A DNA stretch of 64,000 nt from Marchantia polymorpha subsp. ruderalis (lineage: Eukaryota; Streptophyta; Marchantiopsida; Marchantiales; Marchantiaceae), in NCBI GenBank assembly GCA_037833965.1, contig AP031356.1, positions 20,978,501 to 21,042,500 of the forward strand. Direction: 5' to 3'. A program made the translations under genes and the position numbers. Positions 1 to 8,889 of the stretch are shown here, piece by piece (position 1 is the first letter of the stretch; each line of letters opens with the position of its first letter). A model generated the notes under the pieces. That model made no database searches and was not told the DNA's origin. It was given only the letters and a program-made list of their open reading frames with translations.

Positions 1-1570
1 TGAGCAGGCCCAGAATCGGATTTTGTCAGAGGAGCTCGTGCGACAGACGCGGTTGTTGGAACAATGTCAGCTCGCACGGCAGGCGGATGAAGAATTAATC
101 CGCAGTTTACAGTCAGAGTGTGGCGAATTGAGAGCGCAACGTGCCGAAGCCGAATCGCAATTAGTGACGATTGAAGAGGATCGCAGGAAGGAGGCGGATC
201 GCACGAAGGTGGAGACGGCGAGGCGAGTCGCCCACTGTCTCAAGGGCTACGCCCACTGGGAAGTGAAGGCGCAGGAGAAACTCACACTGCGTGAGTTTGA
301 ATTGCGCGCAGCCGGGTTGTTGTCAGGCGACAGTAGGAGTCGGCGGAAGGTAGCGAAGAAGCTCGAGGCCTTTCTGTCGAAGGCACAGGATACCATGTCC
401 GCCCTCGAGGGGGAGGTGTCCGCGGCGTTGCAGCGGTTGGGACTGCGCAGTCGAGCGGAAGAGTGGCAGGGTAGAGAGTTAGTGCGCGGCAGTCGGCCGC
501 GCAGGAGACGTAGTACAGGTTCCGCGGAGTGTAGTGTAGCGTGGTTCCGTGCAGGCGTGTAGCGTAGTGCAGTGTAGTGCTAGGTAGGACTTAGAAGGTA
601 TAAAATAGTTCCAGGCGTTTTGCCTGGGGTTCTTTCCCATCAGAAGTGCAGATCAGGAACCCATTTCCTTTGCGTGTTTGTGTCCTTGAGTTCTGTCACC
701 ACGCACGAGGAGTTACAACTTAGCGTTCCGCATTTTGTAGCTGAAGGCCTTCGGCCGAATGTTCAGAGCTAGTACATTGGTTAGAGACTTGAGTAGTTCG
801 GATCTGCACCTGCGGGTGACAGCCGATGCTCAGAGCCAGTGACTAGTTAGATACTTGAACAGTTTCGCCCCTACACCTTCGAGTGTTTCTTTCTGATTGT
901 ACTCCTTTGGGATTTTTCCCCTGAATGCCAAAGTGAAGTTTTGCTACTTCGTGTAAGCCTTGGTTGTAAATTCAGGTTACGCTGCAGCAGGTGCCTTGAG
1001 GGTAACCCCTGTAGTATTTCTGGGAATGACAAGTGCCTGAGAATTCAAACTCTTCAATAGACTGTTGTTGTGTTACTGGAACGTTTCTCAGTAAGTCCTT
1101 CAGTGCGGACCTGTGTTCTCTGCGCGTTTTGTGAGTTGAGAGTGTTGTTCACCGCGTAGGAGTGACTTCGATCCGAAGTAGGCAGTCCAAACCGGGTTTC
1201 CTACACTAGCAGCAAGCTAGTGGAAGTGTTGTAAAAGCCGGAGTTGGAAGTCACTGCCCGCAGCTTTGCCGAGTGTGCTCGTGAGAGACTTTCCCCCTGA
1301 AATCTTGAAGTAGAGGTCCTAACGGATCTCTGGGTTGTGTTTCCGTAGTTTCAGGTGTGTGTGTGTGTGTGTTACGCTGCACTGTGCGACCTCCGAGTGC
1401 GCTCCGAGTGGACACTTGCAGTATTTCTGGGAGTGACAGTTGCCTGAGAATTCAAACTCCTCAATAGTCTGTTAAAACGTGACACTTTGTACCCTGTGTG
1501 TTCCTCTGTCCCTGTGGGTTCGACCTTTCTACCACTATATTGCAGTTTTAGCCTTTAGTGGGTTATTACA
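1..1570 (+). mobile_element. LTR of family A, copy 1 (partial, cut by window edge)
   Basis: This is the 3' part of a family-A giant LTR. It holds the end of the U3 reading frame, the TATA box TATAAAATA at 599-607, a stem-loop at 611-627 (CCAGGC, loop GTTTT, GCCTGG), and a long R/U5 tail with a GT microsatellite near 1355-1371. It ends in the family terminus GGGTTATTACA at 1570. No primer-binding site follows it, so it is more likely a solo LTR or a 3' LTR sitting inside the older element D than a 5' LTR. The left end and the first copy of its target duplication lie outside the window. Confidence 0.9.
2..562 (+). CDS. C-terminal part of LTR-A U3 protein (window edge)
   Basis: Last 186 codons of the long U3 reading frame of family A. 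The visible part is a charged heptad-rich helix, predicted coiled coil, followed by a basic Arg/Ser tail (RPRRRRSTGS) and the end WFRAGV. It is nearly identical to the C-terminus of the complete frames at 8890-12027 and 19347-22484. Its function is unknown. Confidence 0.75.
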   Translation, partial: EQAQNRILSEELVRQTRLLEQCQLARQADEELIRSLQSECGELRAQRAEAESQLVTIEEDRRKEADRTKVETARRVAHCLKGYAHWEVKAQEKLTLREFELRAAGLLSGDSRSRRKVAKKLEAFLSKAQDTMSALEGEVSAALQRLGLRSRAEEWQGRELVRGSRPRRRRSTGSAECSVAWFRAGV

Positions 1571-1693
1571 CGAGGAGAGCAAGGAGGATTACAAGGGCAG
1601 AGGAGAAAAGAGATGAGGTTCTGCATGATGCTGAAGTGCCACCTGTCACGCAAGATTCAGAAAGCAATGAACCAAGAGAGTGGGAAGGACCGG
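1571..1693 (+). mobile_element. Element D, fragment 1 (old gypsy-type element)
   Basis: A short stretch between two A LTRs. It is coding-like, with Arg/Lys/Glu-rich codons, and shares nothing with the A or B LTRs. Its last five bases, ACCGG (1689-1693), recur at 13034-13038 on the far side of the complete A element, which shows that 1571-1693 and 13034-13332 were once contiguous. Assignment to a gypsy gag-pol region rests on the 13-kb piece. This element is a fossil, split several times by younger insertions. Confidence 0.65.
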
Positions 1694-4600
1694 TGTGGTA
1701 CCCCACTTTTGACAATTTTGAGGAAATTAAAACATTTTTGGAAAACTGTACCCTGGCAGCATTGTAAATAGCCTTCGGTACATCAAAACAGAGTGAATCC
1801 GGAAGATCGCCGGGATTCTCGAGAGATCTTGTAGAATCTGGGATTTGGAATGCAGCAGTAAGGACAGGCACCACCCTCCCTGCGAGCTCTGCAGTTAGGA
1901 TCTCTACGGCGCAAGGCGCGGAACCCGCCTTCGGAGGTTGCGTCCGCGGCTGTAGGGAAACCCCCCATAATTAAGTCAACCCTCGGGCGCCTTGACCAAG
2001 TTAGGGTCCCGTTGGAAAGAGCTCGACGCACTGATTCCAACGAGCCCAAGAACGCTTGGAACGGATGAGGACTTAGGGAGTTATCGCTATTGGAAGAAAC
2101 GGAGGCGGTCGCCTACGGCGGAAAGAGTTCGCCACCGGCGCGAATTCCGCCTACGCGGAAGGGGGAATCAAGTTTTGTCCTATGCGCGGACGAAGGCGTT
2201 CGCCTGTGCACAGGCGAAGTAGGGTTAGGGGAGGCGCGAAGTCCGCCTACGCACAGGCGCTCGCCTGTGCACAGGCGCTTCGGCGTCGGCGGGAAATCCG
2301 CCTTGGGCCCTAGAAATGCGCCTTGTGAGGTAGAAGTGTACGGCGCCTTCCGCGCCAGCGCGGCGCCGCGTACGTCGGAAGAGCCGCCAGAGTAATCAAA
2401 TCGGTACGGACCATGCGGACGGGAAGGGTGGATGCGCTCTTGGACGGACGGAGTTGCGGCGGCGGAAGCGCCGACGAAGAGACAAGGAACGGACAGACTG
2501 GACGGAGACGGCTGACCACGGTCAACGCCTTCCGCGCCAGCGCGACGTAGCGCACGGAATTCGCCTGCGCACAGGCGAACGCCTGTGCACAGGAGGATGA
2601 AGTTCCGTGCCGGCGGAGAATCCGCCGAGGCTCCTGCCTGCGCACAGGCGGGAGTTGAACTTTTGTCCGACATGCGGACACACGCGTCAAGGCAGAGGGG
2701 GATTGGCCGAGGGGCGGTACGAACAAGTGTACCGCGCAAGGCGGAAAACTTGCCTTCGGCGTTACGCCCCCATGTCCGCAGGGTGACACGCTCGCGGAGT
2801 TCAAATCCGCCAATTCGAGCGTGAGAGTTTAATCGACGACGGCGGAGCGTGAAGCCGCGCGTGAGAGCGAAGACCGTTCCAGCGTACAGCCGGCGCGGCC
2901 ATCAAGTGAGACGTTCTTCACGACCAAGAGCCGACCATGACCTTCGACCGGGCGGCGGAGAACGTCCCATTCTTGAATTCGCGATTCCAATCTCTTGTGC
3001 GCGCTGCGCGCATCCATCTGCTGGCTGCGGAACATTCTCGACGTCGTCGCACAGGAGATTTCTTGTTGATTGAGGGAGAAGTGAGTGCGCGTGATTTGGA
3101 ATTGAGGGCGATTAGAGTTTGCCGAGAGAGAAAGAAGCGCGGGCAGTGCGGAAGTAGAATGAGCGGGCGAGCGAACCCCAGGAACGCAATGACGAGACCG
3201 AGCAGATTGCGGATGGTGCCACTTCGCCTACTGACACCGGCCCTCGGGGCCAGACCCTCCGGCGCACCACGCGCCGCAATTTGCGCCTTCGGCGCCAGGG
3301 CCTTCGAGCCGAGGAGATACGAGCAGACAGCGTGCGGAGGCCGCACCATCGGCGGGAAGTCCGCCGATAGATGCGCCTTCGGCGGTAGGGCCTATAGGCC
3401 AAGGAACATCGGGCGTGCGGCCCCCGGCCATGTCGCCTTCGGCGATAGATGTCCGCGGCGCTACGCCTGCGGCGGACAAGGCGCCGGCAAATGCGCCTGC
3501 GCACGGGCCGGGCACAGCCCCCACGGACCGATCAAGGGAGCAGCAGACGGAGGAGCGGAGTGACTGTCCGCGGGATGAAATCTCGATGCGCGATGCGCAA
3601 TCAAACCCCGCGCAGCCACCTTCCGCTCGATCGCCTTCGGCGGCGGACGACGGCGGCAGAGAGGATGCGGTAGACAATCAACAAGCGAGAGACGGGGATG
3701 CCGCACGGGTACATTCGCCTTCCGCCTTAGACATTTTGGCGACGAGCAGCGAGGCTGCAGCCGTGCCTTCGCAGGCAGCACACGTCGACGACGTGCAGCC
3801 CCACTCGGGGCAGTCGCCGACGCAATCAATGGCGACTGAAATTCTCCACTCGGATGATGACGACGGAGGCTCCACGGAAGAAATGTCAGGAGCAGAAGAC
3901 ACCGAGGAGGAGGAGGAGGAAATTGTTGGAGCGCCGGCGGCGGCGCTCTCTGAGCAGGTGATTCCGTTGCTGCGGTACTTGGATCGCAAGGTCGATAAAT
4001 ACGCCGACCCACTCCAGCCGGGATCTTACATCGAGTTAGTGCGCAGGCGGACTCGCACTAAAGTCCACACCAGCAAGCTATTAGCTAGAGTGGACCAGGA
4101 GTTGAAGGAATTGAAGGAGAAGCATGCATGCTTGTGGGGTCAGTATAAGCTTAATCAGAAATTCTACAAGCACTCCGAGAAGATGAAGGATGAGAAACTG
4201 GACGAGCTCACCAAGGAGCAGGTGAAGGTCAAGGAAGCACTCATTTCTGAGCAGGCCCAGAATCGGATTTTGTCAGAGGAGCTCGTGCGACAGACGCGGT
4301 TGTTGGAACAATGTCAGCTCGCACGGCAGGCGGATGAAGAGTTAATCCGCAGGTTACAGTCAGAGTGTGGCGAATTGAGAGCGCAACGTGCTGAAGCCGA
4401 ATCGCAATTAGTGATAATTGAAGAGGATCGCAGGAAGGAGGAGGATCGCACGAAGGTGGAGACGGCGAGGCGAGTCGCCCACTGTCTCAAGGGCTACGCC
4501 CACTGGGAAGTGAAGGCGCAGGAGAAACTCACACTGCGTGAGTTTGAATTGCGCGCAGCCGGGTTGTTGTCAGGCGACAGTAGGAGTCGGCGGAAGGTAG

Positions 4601-5816
4601 CGAAGAACCTCGATGCCTTTCTGTCGAAGGCACAGGATACCATGTCCGCCCTCGAAGTGGAGGTGTCCGCGGCGTTGCAGAGGTTGGGACTGCGCAGTCG
4701 AGCGGAAGATTGGCAGGGTAGGGAGTTAGTGCGCGGCAGTCGGCCGCGCAGGAGACGTAGTACAGGTTCCGCGGAGTGTAGTGTAGCGTGGTTCCGTGCA
4801 GGCGTGTAGCGTAGTGCAGTGTTGTGCTAGGTAGGACTTAGAAGGTATAAAATAGTTCCAGGCGTTTTGCCTGGGGTTCTTTCCCATCAGAAGTGCAGAT
4901 CAGGAAAGCATTTCCTTTGCGTGTTTGTGTCCTTGAGTTCTGTCACCACGCACGAGGAGTTACAACTTAGCGTTCCGCATTTTGTAGCTGAAGGCCTTCG
5001 GCCGAATGTTCAGAGCTAGTCCATTGGTTAGAGACTTGAGTAGTTCAGATCTGCACCTGCGGGTGACTGCCGATGCTCAGAGCCAGTGACTAGTTAGATA
5101 CTTGAACAGTTTCGCCCCTACCCCTTCGAGTGTTTCTTTCTGATTGTACTCCTTGGGATTTTTCCCCTGAATGCCAAAGTGAAGTTTTGCTACTTCGTGT
5201 AAGCCTTGGTTGTAAATTCAGGTTACGCTGCAGCAGGTGCCTTGAGGGTAACTCCTGTAGTATTTCTGGGAATGACAAGTGCCTGAGAATTCAAACTCTT
5301 CAATAGACTGTTGTTGTGTTACTGGAATGTTTCTCAGTGAGTCCTTCAGTGCGGACCTGTGTTCTCTGCGCGTTTTGTGAGTTGAGAGTGTTGTTCACCG
5401 CGTCTGAGTGACTTCGATCCGAAGTAGGCAGTCCAAACCGGGTTTCCTACACTAGCAGCAAGCTAGTGGAAGTGTTGTAAAAGCCGGAGTTGGAAGTCAC
5501 TACCCGCAGCTTCGCAGAGTGTACTCTTGAGAGACTTTCCCCCTGAAATCTTGAAGTAGAGGTCCTAACGGATCTCTGGGTTGTGTTTCTGTAGTTTCAG
5601 GTGTGTGTGTGTGTGTGTTACGCTGCACTGTGCGACCTCCGAGTGCGCTCCGAGTGGACACTTGCAGTATTTCTGGGAGTGACAGTTGCCTGAGAATTCA
5701 AACTCCTCAATAGTCTGTTAAAACGTGACACTTTGTACCCTGTGTGTTCCTCTGTCCCTGTGGGTTCGACCTTTCTACCACTATATTGCAGTTTTAGCCT
5801 TTAGTGGGTTATTACA
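1694..5816 (+). repeat. 5' LTR of the complete A element
   Basis: LTR of about 4.1 kb starting TGTGGTACCCC and ending TTATTACA. It has the same parts as the 3' LTR: a GC-rich leader with palindromes at 2201-2216 and 2262-2277, the U3 reading frame (broken in this copy), the TATA box, the stem-loop, and the long R/U5 with a GT repeat. It is shorter than the 5.4-kb norm. Transcription of the element should start just after the TATA box near 4.85 kb, downstream of the U3 frame, so in this LTR the frame lies outside the genomic transcript. Confidence 0.9.
2201..2277. repeat. Pair of 16-bp perfect palindromes in the LTR-A leader
   Basis: CGCCTGTGCACAGGCG, its own reverse complement, occurs at 2201-2216 and 2262-2277, with a half-copy (GCACAGGCG) just before the second. 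The same motif recurs in every A LTR leader, for example 33400-33415, and again inside the U3 reading frame. Confidence 0.85.
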
Positions 5817-5838
5817 TAAGAAGCCGACAACTTCTTTT

Positions 5839-5856
5839 TGGCGCCGCTGCCGGGGA
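5839..5856 (+). promoter_or_regulatory. Primer-binding site, tRNA-Asp type
   Basis: TGGCGCCGCTGCCGGGGA lies 22 nt after the end of the 5' LTR. It differs at one base from the complement of the 3' end of plant tRNA-Asp (TGGCGCCGTTGCCGGGGA), a primer site known from several plant gypsy lineages. Its position directly after TTATTACA confirms that 5816 is the end of a 5' LTR. Confidence 0.88.
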
Positions 5857-5902
5857 CAGTTGCGTCAACACCTGGGTTTTTACGAGCAGCCATGCTCGGT
5901 GA

Positions 5903-7168
5903 ATGTCGACTGGGGCTAGCGGGAGCAACCTAAGTGCTAGAGCTGTCCGCAAGTTCCGACGAGATTCAGAGAAGGTCGTGGAAGAGACACGGCGTCAAAA
6001 CAAGAAAACACCAAAAAGAGTACCTAAGCCTAGTTTGGCCGACATCCTTGGGGAACCTACCCCCGGCGACTCGGAACCAAACTTGGTGCTTACAGTTCTA
6101 CTAGATATTCCTTGCACGGACCCGCCTCGTGAAGTAGAACCGACCGCCCGAGAACCGTCGACAGACACACCGATGGCGGACGGACAAGCCAATGTGCGGC
6201 TACCTCAGCCGATTACTAAACATTCCTACCCGAAGTACAAAGGGAGTGGGGATGACGACGATGCAGATTCATACATCAAGTTGTTCGAGTCGGTGTCTAT
6301 TGCCAATCGCGAGATCGCAGACGACGACCGACTAAGGATCTTTCCAAGCCTTCTGCGGAAGAAAGCGAGGAGTTGGTACAATCACGAGAGCATCGATCCG
6401 ACTGGGTTGACAACATGGGCCCAGCTGAAGGAGAAGTTCCTCCGCCGCTTCCGCGAGCTCGGCTACGACAGCCGGGTTTTGACAAAGTTACGTAATTTGC
6501 AGCGAGAGAAGAAGGAGAGTCTGCGTGACTACACTGAGAGATTTCTGGACCTCCTTGACAGAATACCGAAAACAGGACCAGGGTCCCCTTTCTCGGTACA
6601 ACAAGCTGTGGATTGGTACGTGACCGGTTTAACTCAGGAGATGGAGACTTTTTGCCGACGCAGCAAGTGCGACAGTTGCCAGAGGACGGGGAGACCGACG
6701 CCTACAACACGCTGGCCCCTGACTCCCATCATGCCTCTAGCACCTTTCGAAAAGTGGGGTATTGACTTTGTAGGGCCGATACAACCAGTGACTAGAAGTA
6801 CACGAAGGCGCTACATTCTGGTAGCAACGGACTACGCCACCAAAATGGTAGAGGCCAGGGCCACCAGAAGGGATGATGCTGCCACAGTGGCAGCATTCTT
6901 GTTTGAGTCGATCATCACACGCTACGGATGTCCCTTAGAGCTAGTCAGCGACCGGGGCACGCATTTTCTGAATCAGATCATCGAAGATCTGACACGGTAT
7001 TTCCACATCAAGCACCGGAAGACTACTCCATACAATCCCAAGGCAAATGGACTGACGGAGAAGTCCAATGGTCTGCTGTGTAAAATACTACTCAAGGTCA
7101 CGGTGAATCACGCTCACGATTGGGATACGAAGCTAGCAGCCGCTCTATGGGCGTACCGCACAGCTTAG
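5903..7168 (+). CDS. Gag and integrase-core remnant of the complete A element
   Basis: The frame begins with a basic, disordered stretch, then from about residue 105 a typical retrotransposon Gag domain (HSYPKYKG, DSYIKLFESV, ARSWYNHES, LKEKFLRRFRELGYDSR, QQAVDWYVTGL). From about residue 258 it is an integrase: the Cys pair of the zinc-binding region (CDSCQRTGR) followed by the core with WGIDFVGPI, VSDRGTHF and PYNPKANGLTEK, which supply the expected D, D and E region. Protease, reverse transcriptase and RNase H are not recognisable. The Gag part is very similar to that of element B at 26327-27164. This is a fossil; the element as a whole is broken. Confidence 0.85.
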   Translation: MSTGASGSNLSARAVRKFRRDSEKVVEETRRQNKKTPKRVPKPSLADILGEPTPGDSEPNLVLTVLLDIPCTDPPREVEPTAREPSTDTPMADGQANVRLPQPITKHSYPKYKGSGDDDDADSYIKLFESVSIANREIADDDRLRIFPSLLRKKARSWYNHESIDPTGLTTWAQLKEKFLRRFRELGYDSRVLTKLRNLQREKKESLRDYTERFLDLLDRIPKTGPGSPFSVQQAVDWYVTGLTQEMETFCRRSKCDSCQRTGRPTPTTRWPLTPIMPLAPFEKWGIDFVGPIQPVTRSTRRRYILVATDYATKMVEARATRRDDAATVAAFLFESIITRYGCPLELVSDRGTHFLNQIIEDLTRYFHIKHRKTTPYNPKANGLTEKSNGLLCKILLKVTVNHAHDWDTKLAAALWAYRTA

Positions 7169-7201
7169 AAGATCACGACCAAACAGACACCATACTTTCT
7201 G

Positions 7202-7609
7202 GTGTATGGGCAACACCCGATCCTCCCGATCGAATTTGAAGTACCCACCCAACAAACGTTGGATTTGCAGAGGATGGGCGCAGAGGAGAGTCAGCTCTAC
7301 AGGTTACAGGAGGTCACGCTGCTGGATGAGAGGAGACGAGACGCCGAAGATCGCACCAGGAAAATCCAGCTCCGCCGAAAGGAGAGATACGATAAAAAGA
7401 TCAAACCGGTACTACTGCAGGCGGGTGATTTGGCATTGCTCTACGACAGCAGGCATGCCAGATTCCCAGGCAAACTGCACCTAAGATGGATGGGACCTTA
7501 CAGGGTTGTCGAAGTCTTCCCGAATGGATCCATCCAACTTGCAGACCTGGCCGGCGATTTGTTAGGCACCCGAGTGAACGGGTGGCGGCTGAAGAAATAC
7601 CACATCTGA
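7202..7609 (+). CDS. Integrase C-terminal remnant of the complete A element
   Basis: This frame follows the integrase core on the same strand. It contains a segment typical of the end of gypsy integrases: VLLQAGDLALLYDS, then LHLRWMGPYRVVEVFPNGSIQLADL and a basic end. It stops 37 bp before the 3' LTR, where gypsy pol genes usually end. It is part of a broken element. Confidence 0.8.
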   Translation: MYGQHPILPIEFEVPTQQTLDLQRMGAEESQLYRLQEVTLLDERRRDAEDRTRKIQLRRKERYDKKIKPVLLQAGDLALLYDSRHARFPGKLHLRWMGPYRVVEVFPNGSIQLADLAGDLLGTRVNGWRLKKYHI

Positions 7610-7632
7610 ATGTTCGCGTGGGCGCTCACAAT

Positions 7633-7646
7633 TGAGTAGGGGGGCA
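7633..7646 (+). promoter_or_regulatory. Polypurine tract
   Basis: GAGTAGGGGGGCA directly before the 3' LTR start TGTGGTACC at 7647. A purine-rich run abutting the 3' LTR is the expected plus-strand primer. Confidence 0.8.
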
Positions 7647-8889
7647 TGTGGTACCCCACTTTTGGCAATTTTGAGGAAATTAAAACATTTTTGGAAAACT
7701 ATACCCTGGCAGCATTGTAAATAGCCTTCGGTACATCAAAACAAAGTGAATCCGGAAGATCGCGGGGATTCTCGAGAGATCTTGTAGAATCTGGGATTTG
7801 GGGTGCAGCAGTAAGGACAGGCACCACCCTCCCTGCGAGCTCTGCAGTTAGGATCTCTACGGCGCAAGGCGCGGAACCCGCCTTCGGAGGTTGCGTCCGC
7901 GGCTGTAGGGAAACCCCCCATAATTAAGTCAACCCTCGGGCGCCTTGACCAAGTTAGGGTCCCGTTGGAAAGAGCTCGACGCACTGATTCCAACGAGCCC
8001 AAGAACGCTTGGAACGGATGAGTACTTAGGGAGTTATCGCTATTGGAAGAAACGGAGGCGGTCGCCTACGGCGGAAAGAGTTCGCCACCGGCGCGAATTC
8101 CGCCTACGCGGAAGGGGGAATCAAGTTTTGTCCTATGCGCGGACGAAGGCGTTCGCCTGTGCACAGGCGAAGTAGGGTTAGGGGAGGCGCGAAGTCCGCC
8201 TACGCACAGGCGCTCGCCTGTGCACAGGCGCTTCGGCGTCGGCGGGAAATCCGCCTTGGGCCCTAGAAATGCGCCTTGTGAGGTAGAAGTGTACGGCGCC
8301 TTCCGCGCCAGCGCGGCGCCGCGTACGTCGGAAGAGCCGCCAGAGTAATCAAATCGGTACGGACTATGCGGACAGGAAGGGTGGATGCGCTCTTGGACGG
8401 ACGGAGTTGCGGCGGCGGAAGCGCCGACGAAGAGACAAGGAACGGACAGACTGGACGGAGACGGCTGACCACGGTCAACGCCTTCCGCGCCAGCGCGATG
8501 TAGCGCACGGAATTGGCCTGCGCACAGGCGAACGCCTGTGCACAGGAGGATGAAGTTCCGTGCCGGCGGAGAATCCGCCGAGGCTCCTGCCTGCGCACAG
8601 GCGGGAGTTGAACTTTTGTCCGACATGCGGACACACGCGTCAAGGCAGAGGGGGATTGGCCGAGGGGCGGTACGAACAAGTGTACCGCGCAAGGTGGAAA
8701 ACTTGCCTTCGGCGTTACGCCCCCATGTCCGCAGGGTGACACGCTCGCGAAGTTCAAATCCGCCAATTCGAGCGTGAGAGTTTAATCGACGACGGCGGAG
8801 CGTGAAGCCGCGCGTGAGAGCGAAGACCGTTCCAGCGTACAGCCGGCGCGGCCATCAAGTGAGACGTTCTTCACGACCAAGAGCCGACC

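Noticed and set aside
1355-1371. GT microsatellite as a regulatory or Z-DNA element
   Set aside because: Present in every A and B U5 with variable length; nothing beyond a simple repeat is supported.
1-1570. First LTR as the 5' LTR of the sequence that follows it
   Set aside because: No primer-binding site follows 1570, and the next 123 bp belong to element D, which continues at 13034.
2217-2232. AGGGTTAGGGG as telomere-like repeat
   Set aside because: Less than two units, and present at the same place in other A LTRs; ordinary leader sequence.
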